A stretch of 64,000 nt of DNA from Flavobacteriaceae bacterium PS02337 (GTDB lineage Bacteria > Bacteroidota > Bacteroidia > Flavobacteriales > Flavobacteriaceae), in contig JASCOE010000018.1 in the NCBI GenBank assembly GCA_029959285.1, positions 23,754 through 87,753 of the forward strand, written 5' to 3'. Shown piece after piece: positions 10,320 through 19,249 of this stretch. The notes beneath the pieces are model-generated. The model worked only from the letters and a program-made list of their open reading frames with translations. It was not told where the DNA came from and ran no database searches. Made by a program: the position numbers and the translations under genes. Each line of letters begins with the position of its first letter. Within the stretch, counting starts at the first letter, position 1.

Positions 10320-11471
10320 ATGACCCAAATGACAGCGAAAAAATCAGAGCGATTAATCGTTAAATTTATCACAAATCAGGCTACTACAGATGAAATTGAG
10401 CAGCTTACAGAGTGGTTAAAAGAGGACGAAAATCAAATTGTGTTTAAGGACTTTGTAAAGACCAATTACGCAATAGATACGGCCTTGAACTCTTTTGATT
10501 CTACGGAAGTTAGAAAACAGCTTTCGGAGAGAATTCAAAAAGAAAACAATGTTTTTTATAAAAAAAGATTTTCGTCGTACTATAAATATGCAGCGATTTT
10601 GATTGTGGCTTTAGGCGGATTTTATTTGTATAAAAATTCTGGTGCAGAACAAGTTAAACAAAATGTTATTATTCCGAGAGTAGACGAAATTGTTTTGCAA
10701 CTTGGAAATGAATCGCAGAATCTTAATTCTAATGATGCAAGAAATGTAACCGATAAAGATGGAAACATAATTGGGAAGCAGGAAGGAAACAGACTAGTTT
10801 ATGCAAAAGCATATTCTGAAGGAAATTTGGTTTACAATACCATTAGAATTCCGTACGGGAAAAAATTTGAAGTGCAACTTTCAGACGGAACACTGATACA
10901 TCTAAATGCAGGAACATCATTGCGATATCCGGTACAGTTTGTTAAAAATAAAAATCGACAAGTGTATCTTTTGGGCGAAGCTTATTTTGAAGTTGAAAAA
11001 GACAAAGCGCATCCATTTAATGTAAATACACAAAATGGAAATATTGAGGTTTTAGGAACCAAGTTTAATGTAGATACCTATAGTGAAAACACAAGCACAG
11101 ATGTTGTTTTGGTAGAAGGTAAAGTTTCGCTTTACAGAGAACACAAAATAAATGAGGTCTATTTGACTCCAGGTTTTAAAGGTTCGCTAGCAAAAGGAGA
11201 AATCGCAATTCCAACAGAACAGGTTAATACTGATTATTACACGGCTTGGGTAAAAGGAAGTTTGGTTTTTAAAAATGCTTCGTTTGCTGATATTATCAAA
11301 AAACTGGAACGTCAATATAATGTCACTTTCATTAACAGAAATAAAACTTTAGGGAAAGAGATTTTTAATGCACGTTTTGATAATGAACCGATTGAAGTGG
11401 TTTTGAAATATTTCAGTGATAGTTACAAGATAGATTATCAAATTGACAGAGATAAAATTACCATCAAATAA
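10320..11471 (+). CDS. FecR-family anti-sigma factor
   Basis: An inner-membrane regulator that binds the ECF sigma in the cytoplasm and the SusC plug/STN domain in the periplasm. I start at ATG 10320; the frame is open to a TTG at 10290, but that lies in the putative promoter. Order of parts: cytoplasmic sigma-binding region (about 1-80, with TTDEIEQLTEWL), one membrane segment (YYKYAAILIVALGGFYLY), the FecR domain (IRIPYGKKFEVQLSDGT, LNAGTSLRYP, GEAYFEVEKD), and a C-terminal DUF4974-type domain (SFADIIKKLERQYNVTF). It is followed 171 bp later by its receptor gene. Confidence 0.93.
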   Translation: MTQMTAKKSERLIVKFITNQATTDEIEQLTEWLKEDENQIVFKDFVKTNYAIDTALNSFDSTEVRKQLSERIQKENNVFYKKRFSSYYKYAAILIVALGGFYLYKNSGAEQVKQNVIIPRVDEIVLQLGNESQNLNSNDARNVTDKDGNIIGKQEGNRLVYAKAYSEGNLVYNTIRIPYGKKFEVQLSDGTLIHLNAGTSLRYPVQFVKNKNRQVYLLGEAYFEVEKDKAHPFNVNTQNGNIEVLGTKFNVDTYSENTSTDVVLVEGKVSLYREHKINEVYLTPGFKGSLAKGEIAIPTEQVNTDYYTAWVKGSLVFKNASFADIIKKLERQYNVTFINRNKTLGKEIFNARFDNEPIEVVLKYFSDSYKIDYQIDRDKITIK

Positions 11472-11558
11472 ATTAATTAATAATTCACAATTTACAATTC
11501 ATAATTAAAAAAGCCTATGAAGCAAAAATCCTAAAATGAAAAGGATCGTCATAAAAAA

Positions 11559-11586
11559 ACCGGAAAATGCGCCAACACTTCCCGGT
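11559..11586 (+). other. small hairpin in the fecR-susC leader
   Basis: The 171-bp gap between FecR and the receptor contains an ACCGG-AA / TTCCCGGT inverted repeat with a loop of about 13 nt and no T run after it. It could be an mRNA leader structure or attenuator; I see no known riboswitch pattern. The rest of the gap is AT-rich. Confidence 0.3.
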
Positions 11587-11642
11587 AGAGTTTATGCGGT
11601 CAGTTAATTAACCAACCAACATTAAAAAAACATTTTAAAAGT

Positions 11643-14600
11643 ATGAAAAAACTCTTGAACAGAATAAGGTTTGATAAGCCTTTTTTGAAATTTGATTTGA
11701 AAATGAAATTGACCACATTATTTCTCCTAACTGCCTTAAGCGTAATGCATGCCGGAACTAGTTATTCTCAAAAATCTAATATTTCTTTTAATGTCAGTAA
11801 TATGACCGTTGCAAAAGTTATTGAAAGACTAGAATATACTACAGATTATAGATTTGTTTACAATGTAAGATCTGTCGATTTAAACAGAATTATCGACGTA
11901 AATGCAAGTGAAGCTTCTATTGAAGTGATTTTGAATAAAATTTTTAATAATACCAGTACCGATTTTAAAGTTTCTGGAAGTCATATTATTTTAATGCCTA
12001 AAAAAATCTCTGAAGATAAACCAGAAGAGAAAAAACCAGTTGCAGATTTTATCGTAAAAGGTAGAGTTACAGATGCAAAAGGAATGCCTTTAGTTGGTGC
12101 AGCAGTTGCAGATAACGGTTCGGGAAGAGGCGTAAATACTGATTTTAACGGTGAATATCAAATAATTGCAGTAAGCAGCGAAACGACTTTGGCTTTTTCT
12201 TATTTAGGATATATTCGACAAGAAATAAAAGTCGAAGGAAAAAGTGTTATTAATGTTGTTTTAAAAGAAGATGTACTAGAATTAGAAGGAGTTGTATTAA
12301 AGACAGGTTATCAGGATATTAGAGCAGAAAAAGCAACAGGATCTTTTTCTAATTTGAAAGCAGCCGATTTTAAAGAACAACGTTTAAGCGGGTTAGATAA
12401 AATTTTAGAAGGACGTATTGTTGGATATCAAGATGGAAGAATTCGTGGAACAACTTCTATGAATGGTGTAACAAGGCCATTGTATGTTGTTGATGGTTTT
12501 CCTGTTGAAAATACAAAATTAACACCATATTCTTCTCTGCAAGAAGATCTTCCAAGTTTGAACTTAGAAGATATTGAAACGATAACAGTTTTAAAAGATG
12601 CAGCGGCTTCATCTATTTATGGTGCGCGTGCAGCAAATGGAGTTGTGGTTATTACAACTAAAAAAGCAAAAGCTGGTAAAACAAATATTTCGTTTTCAAG
12701 TAATTTAACGGTTACTCCATACAGAAATTACACGGACAATCTTACTAGTTCTGCTGATATTATTGGTTTAGAAAAAGGATGGGCAGACGGAAATCCTAAC
12801 TTAAAAACTGCAAATGCAAGTACATATGCACAATCATTATTAAATAATGCAGTATATACAAGTTTAGGAATGCAGACTCTTTTAAACGGTTATGCTGGAA
12901 ATATTTCTCAAGCAGATATGAATAATCGTTTAAATCAGCTTGGTTCTCAAGGATATAAATACTACGATGATGTCGAAAGATATGCAAAACGCGATCAGTA
13001 TTTTATGCAGCACAATCTTAGCTTAGGAAAAGCAACTGAAACGAATAGTTTTAATGCTTCTTTGACTTATAAAAAGAATCAGTTTGAAGATATTTATTCT
13101 GAGAATGAAACAGTTGGTCTTAATCTAAAAAATTCAACTAAAATTAATAGTTGGTTGTCTTTAGATTTAGGGACTTATGCGAGTTTTGGAAAAGGAGATA
13201 CACAGTATTATAACCCTCTTAATCCAACTACTATACCAGGTAATCCTGGTTATAAATGGCAACCATACAATCAGTTAGTTAATAATGACGGGACTAATTT
13301 TGTTTCTACAGCAGAATCTCGATATAATGCTTTTACACTTAATTCTATAAAGAATTATGGTCTTTACAATATGAACATTACGCCAATGGATGAATTGGGA
13401 AGAAATTTAAATAAAAGCAAAAATTTCTTAAACAGAACTTATGCTAAGTTTAATGTAAAGTTCAGTAATGCATTTACTTATGATGCTATGTTCCAATACG
13501 AATTTGGTTCAGATCGCGGTCGTCAGTTATTTGATAAAGATTCTTATTATGTAAGAAGTAAAGTAAACGGAATGGTTACAATTGCTAATAATAAAGCAGT
13601 TTACAATTTGCCTTATGGCGATATTGTTAAAGATGTTAATCATTATTCTAATGCTTATAATTTCCGTCAGCAGTTAAATTTCAATCAAACTTTTGCAGAT
13701 AAACATGATTTTTCTGCGATTGCAGGTATGGAAATTCGTCATTCTAAATTAGAATATTCAGATAATACACGCTATGGTTATGATTCGCAGACTTTAGGTT
13801 TTGCACCGATCAATCAAGCTAGTTTATTACAGGTTTATGGAACTGTTTTTGGCGGATATATGTCACAAAGTGAATTTTCATTAGAAAGAGAATTGCAAAA
13901 CCGTTATGTTTCAGTTTATGGAACAGGAGGTTACACTTATGACAAAAGATATACGCTTTCAGGAAGTATTCGTTGGGATCGTTCTAACCTTTGGGGAACA
14001 GACAGTGAATTTCAAAATAAACCAACTTGGTCTACAGGAGCAGCGTGGAATATTGATAAAGAATCATTTTTTGCTGTTGATTGGGTAGATGGTATTAAAC
14101 TTCGTGCATCTTATGGTATTGGAGGAAATATCGCAAAAGATTCTGCACCATATTTAACAGCTTATTACAATTCTAACTCAAATGTTGGAGGAAATCAGGG
14201 AACGGTAAGTAAAAGACCAAATCCAGAATTATCTTGGGAAAAAACAACGACCACAGACATTGGTTTAGATTTTTCATTTTTCAAAAGCAGATTGGGCGGA
14301 ACGTTAGATTTGTATAACAAAAAAGGAGAAAATTTATTAGCCAATACACAAGGAATTCCAACAGAAGGATGGGGTTATTCTACTTATACAATTAATAACG
14401 GCGAAATGACCAATAAAGGTATCGAGGTTAGTTTAAGAGGAACTATTGTAAAAACGCCAACATTCTCTTGGGATGCGTCTGTTCTATATGCATACAACAA
14501 AAACAAAGTAGATTATGTAAACGTAAAAGCGCCTGTTTATTACCTGCAATTAGATTATCCACAGGCTTTCCCAAGAGTTGGAAATAGTTTTACTTCTATT

Positions 14601-15233
14601 TATGGTTACAAATGGGCAGGATTAAGCAGTACTGGAGTTCCTCAAGTTTATGATGCTTCTGGAAATGCTGTAAAATACAATCCTGGACAAATAGATGCTA
14701 TTCAGGATTTTGGATCAACAGTTCCAACACACAGCGGATCTTTCCATACTTCTGCTAGTTATAAAAACTTCTCATTATCTGCACTTTTCATTTATGAGTT
14801 AGGACATAAAGTTAGAAATACGTTTCTGCCAATGTTAGCTAATAATTATAATGGAGCTGCGGGAGGTTATGTTACAGATATTACAGTTGTAAATAATCAT
14901 ATCGCAGATCGTTGGATGCAGCCTGGTGACGAAGCTTTTACAAATGTTCCGAGAGCAGTTTACGAATATGAAGCAGAATTTAATTCAGATTCTCGTACTA
15001 TTTATTCGTATGCAGATATTAATATTTTGGATGCATCAAATGTGAGATTAAGCAACGTTTCATTGGCGTATCAAATGCCAAGCGCCATTATTAAGAAAGT
15101 AAAATTAGACGGAATACGTTTCAATTTAAACGCAGAAAACGTATATACTTTTGCCAAAAGCAGAGATGCCAAATTCATGTTGGGCGGTTTCCAATCTCCA
15201 AGTTTTGTTTTGGGTGTAAATGTTAATTTCTAA
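11643..15233 (+). CDS. SusC-like TonB-dependent receptor with STN signalling domain
   Basis: A 1196-aa outer-membrane transporter. A short charged extension (about 20 aa) precedes the signal peptide (KLTTLFLLTALSVMHAG), as often in FecI/FecR-linked receptors. Next come the STN secretin/TonB domain (about 45-120, NISFNVSNMTVAKVIERLEY), a carboxypeptidase-D-like beta domain (about 136-215, GRVTDAKGMPLVGAAV), the plug (about 225-340, with VLKDAAASSIYGARAANGVVVITTK) and the barrel ending NVNF. The STN domain is the part that contacts FecR, so this receptor likely senses its own substrate. The substrate is unknown; the peptidase and thioredoxin genes downstream argue for a protein- or peptide-related ligand rather than a glycan. 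Confidence 0.95.
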   Translation: MKKLLNRIRFDKPFLKFDLKMKLTTLFLLTALSVMHAGTSYSQKSNISFNVSNMTVAKVIERLEYTTDYRFVYNVRSVDLNRIIDVNASEASIEVILNKIFNNTSTDFKVSGSHIILMPKKISEDKPEEKKPVADFIVKGRVTDAKGMPLVGAAVADNGSGRGVNTDFNGEYQIIAVSSETTLAFSYLGYIRQEIKVEGKSVINVVLKEDVLELEGVVLKTGYQDIRAEKATGSFSNLKAADFKEQRLSGLDKILEGRIVGYQDGRIRGTTSMNGVTRPLYVVDGFPVENTKLTPYSSLQEDLPSLNLEDIETITVLKDAAASSIYGARAANGVVVITTKKAKAGKTNISFSSNLTVTPYRNYTDNLTSSADIIGLEKGWADGNPNLKTANASTYAQSLLNNAVYTSLGMQTLLNGYAGNISQADMNNRLNQLGSQGYKYYDDVERYAKRDQYFMQHNLSLGKATETNSFNASLTYKKNQFEDIYSENETVGLNLKNSTKINSWLSLDLGTYASFGKGDTQYYNPLNPTTIPGNPGYKWQPYNQLVNNDGTNFVSTAESRYNAFTLNSIKNYGLYNMNITPMDELGRNLNKSKNFLNRTYAKFNVKFSNAFTYDAMFQYEFGSDRGRQLFDKDSYYVRSKVNGMVTIANNKAVYNLPYGDIVKDVNHYSNAYNFRQQLNFNQTFADKHDFSAIAGMEIRHSKLEYSDNTRYGYDSQTLGFAPINQASLLQVYGTVFGGYMSQSEFSLERELQNRYVSVYGTGGYTYDKRYTLSGSIRWDRSNLWGTDSEFQNKPTWSTGAAWNIDKESFFAVDWVDGIKLRASYGIGGNIAKDSAPYLTAYYNSNSNVGGNQGTVSKRPNPELSWEKTTTTDIGLDFSFFKSRLGGTLDLYNKKGENLLANTQGIPTEGWGYSTYTINNGEMTNKGIEVSLRGTIVKTPTFSWDASVLYAYNKNKVDYVNVKAPVYYLQLDYPQAFPRVGNSFTSIYGYKWAGLSSTGVPQVYDASGNAVKYNPGQIDAIQDFGSTVPTHSGSFHTSASYKNFSLSALFIYELGHKVRNTFLPMLANNYNGAAGGYVTDITVVNNHIADRWMQPGDEAFTNVPRAVYEYEAEFNSDSRTIYSYADINILDASNVRLSNVSLAYQMPSAIIKKVKLDGIRFNLNAENVYTFAKSRDAKFMLGGFQSPSFVLGVNVNF

Positions 15234-15250
15234 TTTTTAATAACAAGACG

Positions 15251-16657
15251 ATGAAAAATATATATAAAAAGATAGCGTGCTTATTGGCTTTAGGATTAAC
15301 CTTTGCTTCTTGCGAAGATTATCTGAGCGATGTTCCAAAAGGAGCAAAAGCACCAACAACATTAGCAGATTATGAAGCTTTTTTACGTGATGAATATACC
15401 AATCATAGAGTTAATATTGCGGGAGCTTCACAATTATTAAACGATCAATATGTAACGCTTGCTACTTTATCAAGTGACAGATTAATCAATGCCAATTATA
15501 TGTGGGACGAAAATGCCGACAGAATTGCATTGAAAGTATCAGATGAAACGACTTATTATGCGAGTTACCAAGGAATTTCGACTTTTAATTTAATTATCGA
15601 AAATGCATTAAATACCACTAAAGCTACCGAAGATGAAAAAAGAGTAGTTTGGGCAGAAGCAAAAGTATTGCGTGCCATGAACTATTTTAATTTGGTTAAT
15701 TTTTATGCAGATACATATGTTGCTGCTACAGCTTCAACAAAATTATCAGTTCCGTTAATTACAAGTGCCAATATCAATGCGCCAAGTAAGCAAGTAACGA
15801 TTCAGGAAATGTATGATTTCATTTTGAATGATGTTAAAGAAGCTTTACCATATTTATTGAAAGTTTCGCAAACTCCTTTACATCCAAATTTGGGTACAGG
15901 TTATGCCTTTTATTCAAGAGTTTATCTGCAAATGAATAATTATACTGAAGCTTTAAAATATGCAGATTTGGCATTAACAGAAAACAATAAATTGTTCGAT
16001 TGGATTGCGTATTACAATACAAACAAAGCGATTATAGATGTTCCAAATTCATATACTGCGACAACTTCTCCAATGGGTTATACGTATGTAGAAAACTATA
16101 ATTATCGTCACGGAGCAACATCAAGTTTGTCAACTGAAAATAGTATTCCAGTAGAGCGCGCACAACGTTTTGAAGCTGGAGATACTAAATTTATCTCTCG
16201 TTGGAAACTTTACACAGTTGGTGCAGAAACGTATTACAGAAGAACTTTATCTGGTATGTTTAATTTTGGAGGAATGACAACTGTTGAGATTTATTTAATT
16301 AAAGCAGAATGTCTAGCTCGTGATAATAAAATTAGTGAAGCTTTGGCGGTTTTAAATACCGTTCGTAAAACTCGTATTCTTCCAGCTTCTTATCAGGATA
16401 TTTCGACTGCAGACAAAACGACTGCTTTGAATGCTATTTTTAGAACGAAAAGAAACGAACTTACTAATACGATAGTTCCTTTTGCAGATGCAAGACGTTT
16501 AAATGCAGAAGGTGTTTACAAAGTAAGTTTTACTAAAACAGCAAGCGGAAATACCTATACCTTAAAATCTGATTCTCATTTATGGACAATGCCTTTCCCG
16601 CAAGGAGCAACGCAAAATCCAGGAAATGGAACGATTACGCAAAACGTAGCAAAATAA
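15251..16657 (+). CDS. SusD/RagB family lipoprotein
   Basis: The 468-aa partner of the receptor 17 bp upstream. It has a lipoprotein signal (LTFASCEDYL), an early SDVPKGAKAPTT region, the AEAKVLRAMNYFNLVNFYAD helix and the late ECLARDNKISEALAVLNTVRKTR and RTKRNELTN motifs. It is shorter than the glycan-locus SusD at 334 and reads FADARRLN near the end. It is probably a ligand-capturing lid on the SusC barrel. No carbohydrate enzyme is nearby, so the ligand may not be a sugar. Confidence 0.92.
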   Translation: MKNIYKKIACLLALGLTFASCEDYLSDVPKGAKAPTTLADYEAFLRDEYTNHRVNIAGASQLLNDQYVTLATLSSDRLINANYMWDENADRIALKVSDETTYYASYQGISTFNLIIENALNTTKATEDEKRVVWAEAKVLRAMNYFNLVNFYADTYVAATASTKLSVPLITSANINAPSKQVTIQEMYDFILNDVKEALPYLLKVSQTPLHPNLGTGYAFYSRVYLQMNNYTEALKYADLALTENNKLFDWIAYYNTNKAIIDVPNSYTATTSPMGYTYVENYNYRHGATSSLSTENSIPVERAQRFEAGDTKFISRWKLYTVGAETYYRRTLSGMFNFGGMTTVEIYLIKAECLARDNKISEALAVLNTVRKTRILPASYQDISTADKTTALNAIFRTKRNELTNTIVPFADARRLNAEGVYKVSFTKTASGNTYTLKSDSHLWTMPFPQGATQNPGNGTITQNVAK

Positions 16658-16664
16658 TAAATCA

Positions 16665-16704
16665 AAAAGCTTCCTGATTAGGATTCCCCGAAAGGGAAGC
16701 TTTT
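16665..16704 (+). terminator. hairpin between susD and the TlpA gene
   Basis: AAAAGCTTCC and GGAAGCTTTT arms flank a 20-nt loop just after the SusD stop, ending in a short T run. It may reduce read-through from the transporter genes into the thioredoxin genes. Confidence 0.65.
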
Positions 16705-16722
16705 CTAAAATATCAATCAAAA

Positions 16723-17922
16723 ATGAAAGCAATTAAATATAAAATATTAGGACTGAGTATCTGCTTGTTTATGATTTCTCATAACAGTTTTTCACAAAAG
16801 AAAAAAGCAACCACAGCTCCAACTTCATATACAATTGAAGGAACAATAACTGGTTTAGCAGACGGAACTGAGGTAAAATTGATTCCAGGCGCAACACATT
16901 CTTCTGAACTGCCAGTTGCTGAAACAACTTTAAAAGATGGGAAATTTACTTTCTCAGGAAAATTAAATGAACCAAGATATTTCTACATAACTTTTGGAAA
17001 AAGCAAAGGAATGATTCCTGTAATGGCTGAAAATGCAAAAATTAAAGTTGCGGCAGCTGGAACGGTTTCAACAGACGAAGGACAGTGGATTAAATTTAAA
17101 GATGTAGTAGTTACTGGTTCAAAATCACATGATTATTATAAAAAAGAAACTGCTTTTAAAGAGGAATTAGACAAAGATTACGCTGCTTATCATGTTGGAA
17201 TTGATGAATTGAGTAAAAAAGTGGGAGCTGCTAGAAAAGCTGGAAACAAAAAAGCATTAGATTCTATTTACAGCACAGAACAATGGAAAACTTTTGAAGC
17301 AGCAGAAAAAGCATTTTTCACAAAAGTAGAAAAAACGACAAAAGATGTTATTGCTAAAAATAAAGCAACTTGGTGGGGACCATTTTTTATGATGACCAAT
17401 TACAGCTATTTCACGCCAGAGCAAAAACCGATGTTCGATCAGTTTTCTGAAGCGGCAAAGAAAAGTTATTACGGTCAGGTTTTAGATAAAGATTTAAATC
17501 CGAAATCTTTAATCGGGACAAGTGTTGCCAATTTTAATTTGAAAGATAAAGATGGAAAAGCATATACAGCAAAAGAAATTGTAGCTGGAAAAAAATACAT
17601 CTTGATTGATTTCTGGGCTTCTTGGTGCGGTCCATGCCGAAAAGAAATTCCAAACCTAAAAACAGCTTATGCAGAATATGGACAAAAAGGTTTTGAAATT
17701 TTAAGTATTTCTATTGATAAAGATGAAAAAGCGTGGCAAAAAGCATTAACACAAGAAAACATGCAATGGCACAATCTTTTAGATGATGATAAAGTAAGTA
17801 AATCATTCAATGTAAAAGCAATTCCGGCAACTTATTTAGTGGATAGTAAAGGTGTAATTATCGGCGACAATTTAAGAGGTGCAGAATTAGAAGCGAAGTT
17901 AAAAGAACTTTTGAAATCGTAA
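16723..17922 (+). CDS. TlpA-like thiol-disulfide protein with DUF4369 domain
   Basis: A 399-aa exported protein: signal peptide (LGLSICLFMISHNSFS), a DUF4369 beta domain (about 36-130, YTIEGTITGLADGTEVKLIP), a helical linker, and a C-terminal TlpA/ResA thioredoxin fold from about residue 265. The active site is Cys302-Gly-Pro-Cys305 in FWASWCGPCRKE; the cis-Pro loop reads KAIPATYLV. Such proteins reduce or rearrange disulfides in the periplasm or at the outer membrane. A related protein follows at 18032, so this looks like a duplicated pair, although only the second is a lipoprotein. Confidence 0.92.
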   Translation: MKAIKYKILGLSICLFMISHNSFSQKKKATTAPTSYTIEGTITGLADGTEVKLIPGATHSSELPVAETTLKDGKFTFSGKLNEPRYFYITFGKSKGMIPVMAENAKIKVAAAGTVSTDEGQWIKFKDVVVTGSKSHDYYKKETAFKEELDKDYAAYHVGIDELSKKVGAARKAGNKKALDSIYSTEQWKTFEAAEKAFFTKVEKTTKDVIAKNKATWWGPFFMMTNYSYFTPEQKPMFDQFSEAAKKSYYGQVLDKDLNPKSLIGTSVANFNLKDKDGKAYTAKEIVAGKKYILIDFWASWCGPCRKEIPNLKTAYAEYGQKGFEILSISIDKDEKAWQKALTQENMQWHNLLDDDKVSKSFNVKAIPATYLVDSKGVIIGDNLRGAELEAKLKELLKS

Positions 17923-17924
17923 TT

Positions 17925-18000
17925 CAGTTTTCAGTTTCTCCCGATAGCTATCGGGATCAGTCACAGTCGAAAATTAAAACTGGAAACCTAACTGAGAAAC
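17925..18000. repeat. intergenic palindrome with CAGT-type repeats
   Basis: The gap between the two TlpA genes holds a perfect 18-bp palindrome, TCCCGATAGCTATCGGGA (17939-17956), inside a larger imperfect inverted repeat made of CAGTTTTCAGT and its complement (AAAACTGGAAACCTAACTG). Similar CAGT repeats fill the next two gaps (19172-19230 and 22038-22136). Confidence 0.75.
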
Positions 18001-18031
18001 AAATAAAAATATAACAACAAAAAATATCAAC

Positions 18032-19165
18032 ATGAAGAGTACAATTTTAAAATCTAGTTTATTCGCATTGGCGATGGCAACGGCATTTACTTCTTGTGCA
18101 AAGAAAGAAGGTTACACAATCAACGGTACTATTGCTGGTTTAGATAAAGGAACTGTTTATCTGGAATATGCAGATGAAAAAGGCGATAAAAAAATCATCG
18201 ATTCTGCTGAGGTAAAAGAAGGTGCTTTTACTTTTGCAGGAAAAACGGCAGAACCTTTATTTCATACACTTAAAATTAAAGGACAGGAATACGGAGCTTA
18301 TTTTCTTTTAGATAATGAAGATATCAAAATTGAAGCAAAAAAAGATTCTGTTTTTAAAGCAAAAGTTACAGGAGCGACACAAAACGGATTCTACAAATCA
18401 TATTATGATAACGAATTCAAAAAAATACAAGCAATTGCAGGTCCAATTTACAAATTATCTGATTCGCTAACACAAAGCGGAAAAGTAAAATTGACGCCTG
18501 AACAACAAACCATGATGGATAAAAAATGGAAAGATCTTGGCGCTTTCGCGGATGATTTAACAGACAAATTCATTAGAAAAAACAAAGATAATTTAGGAGG
18601 CGCATTAGTAATCGACGACCGAATTGTTTCTTACGGAACTCCAGAAAAAGTAAAAGAATATTACGCAATTTTATCTCCAGAAATTCAAAAATCATTTTAC
18701 GGAAAAAAATTAAAAGCTACAATCGATCTTAATGATAAAACGGCTGTTGGTGTATCTGCACCTGAGTTTTCTCAAACCGATGTAAACGGAAAAGTGGTAA
18801 AATTATCAGATTACAAAGGCAAATATGTTTTGGTAGATTTCTGGGCAAGTTGGTGCGGACCATGTCGTAAAGAAAACCCAAATGTGGTTGTGGCTTACAA
18901 AACATATCACGATAAAGGTTTTGATGTTTTAGGAGTTTCATTAGATGATAAAAAGAAACTTTGGGAAAAAGCAATCGAAAAAGACGGTCTGACTTGGACA
19001 CATGTTTCTGATTTAAAAGGATGGCAAAACGAAGCCGCAGTTTTATACGGGGTAAAAATGGTTCCAACCAACTACTTAATTGGACCTGACGGAAAAATCG
19101 TTGCCAAAAACCTTAGAGAAGCAGAATTGCAATCTAAATTAAAAGAGATTTTTAGTAAATCATAG
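18032..19165 (+). CDS. TlpA-like thiol-disulfide lipoprotein with DUF4369 domain
   Basis: A 377-aa lipoprotein (lipobox FTSCAKK) with the same order as its upstream neighbour: DUF4369 (about 27-110, YTINGTIAGLDKGTVYLEY), helical middle, and a TlpA/AhpC-TSA thioredoxin fold. The active site is Cys275-Gly-Pro-Cys278 in FWASWCGPCRKE, and the cis-Pro loop reads KMVPTNYLI. Membrane anchoring separates it from the soluble neighbour. The two may act as a relay, or one may be a duplicate with another client. DsbD at 22249 would be the natural electron donor. Confidence 0.92.
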   Translation: MKSTILKSSLFALAMATAFTSCAKKEGYTINGTIAGLDKGTVYLEYADEKGDKKIIDSAEVKEGAFTFAGKTAEPLFHTLKIKGQEYGAYFLLDNEDIKIEAKKDSVFKAKVTGATQNGFYKSYYDNEFKKIQAIAGPIYKLSDSLTQSGKVKLTPEQQTMMDKKWKDLGAFADDLTDKFIRKNKDNLGGALVIDDRIVSYGTPEKVKEYYAILSPEIQKSFYGKKLKATIDLNDKTAVGVSAPEFSQTDVNGKVVKLSDYKGKYVLVDFWASWCGPCRKENPNVVVAYKTYHDKGFDVLGVSLDDKKKLWEKAIEKDGLTWTHVSDLKGWQNEAAVLYGVKMVPTNYLIGPDGKIVAKNLREAELQSKLKEIFSKS

Positions 19166-19171
19166 ATTAGT

Positions 19172-19230
19172 ATTCAGTCACAGTTTTCAGTCTCAGCGAA
19201 AACTGAAAACTGTGACTGAGACTGAAAACT
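19172..19230. repeat. inverted CAGTCACAGT repeat
   Basis: CAGTCACAGTTTTCAGT (19175-19191) and its exact complement (19202-19218) form a 17-bp stem with a 10-nt loop, with CAGTCTCAG units continuing outside. It fills most of the gap between the TlpA and M16 genes. Confidence 0.8.
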
Positions 19231-19249
19231 AAAAAAATATCATAAAAAA

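Noticed and set aside
11472-11642. Riboswitch in the fecR-susC leader
   Set aside because: Only a small stem is visible; no conserved core of a known riboswitch class could be recognised.
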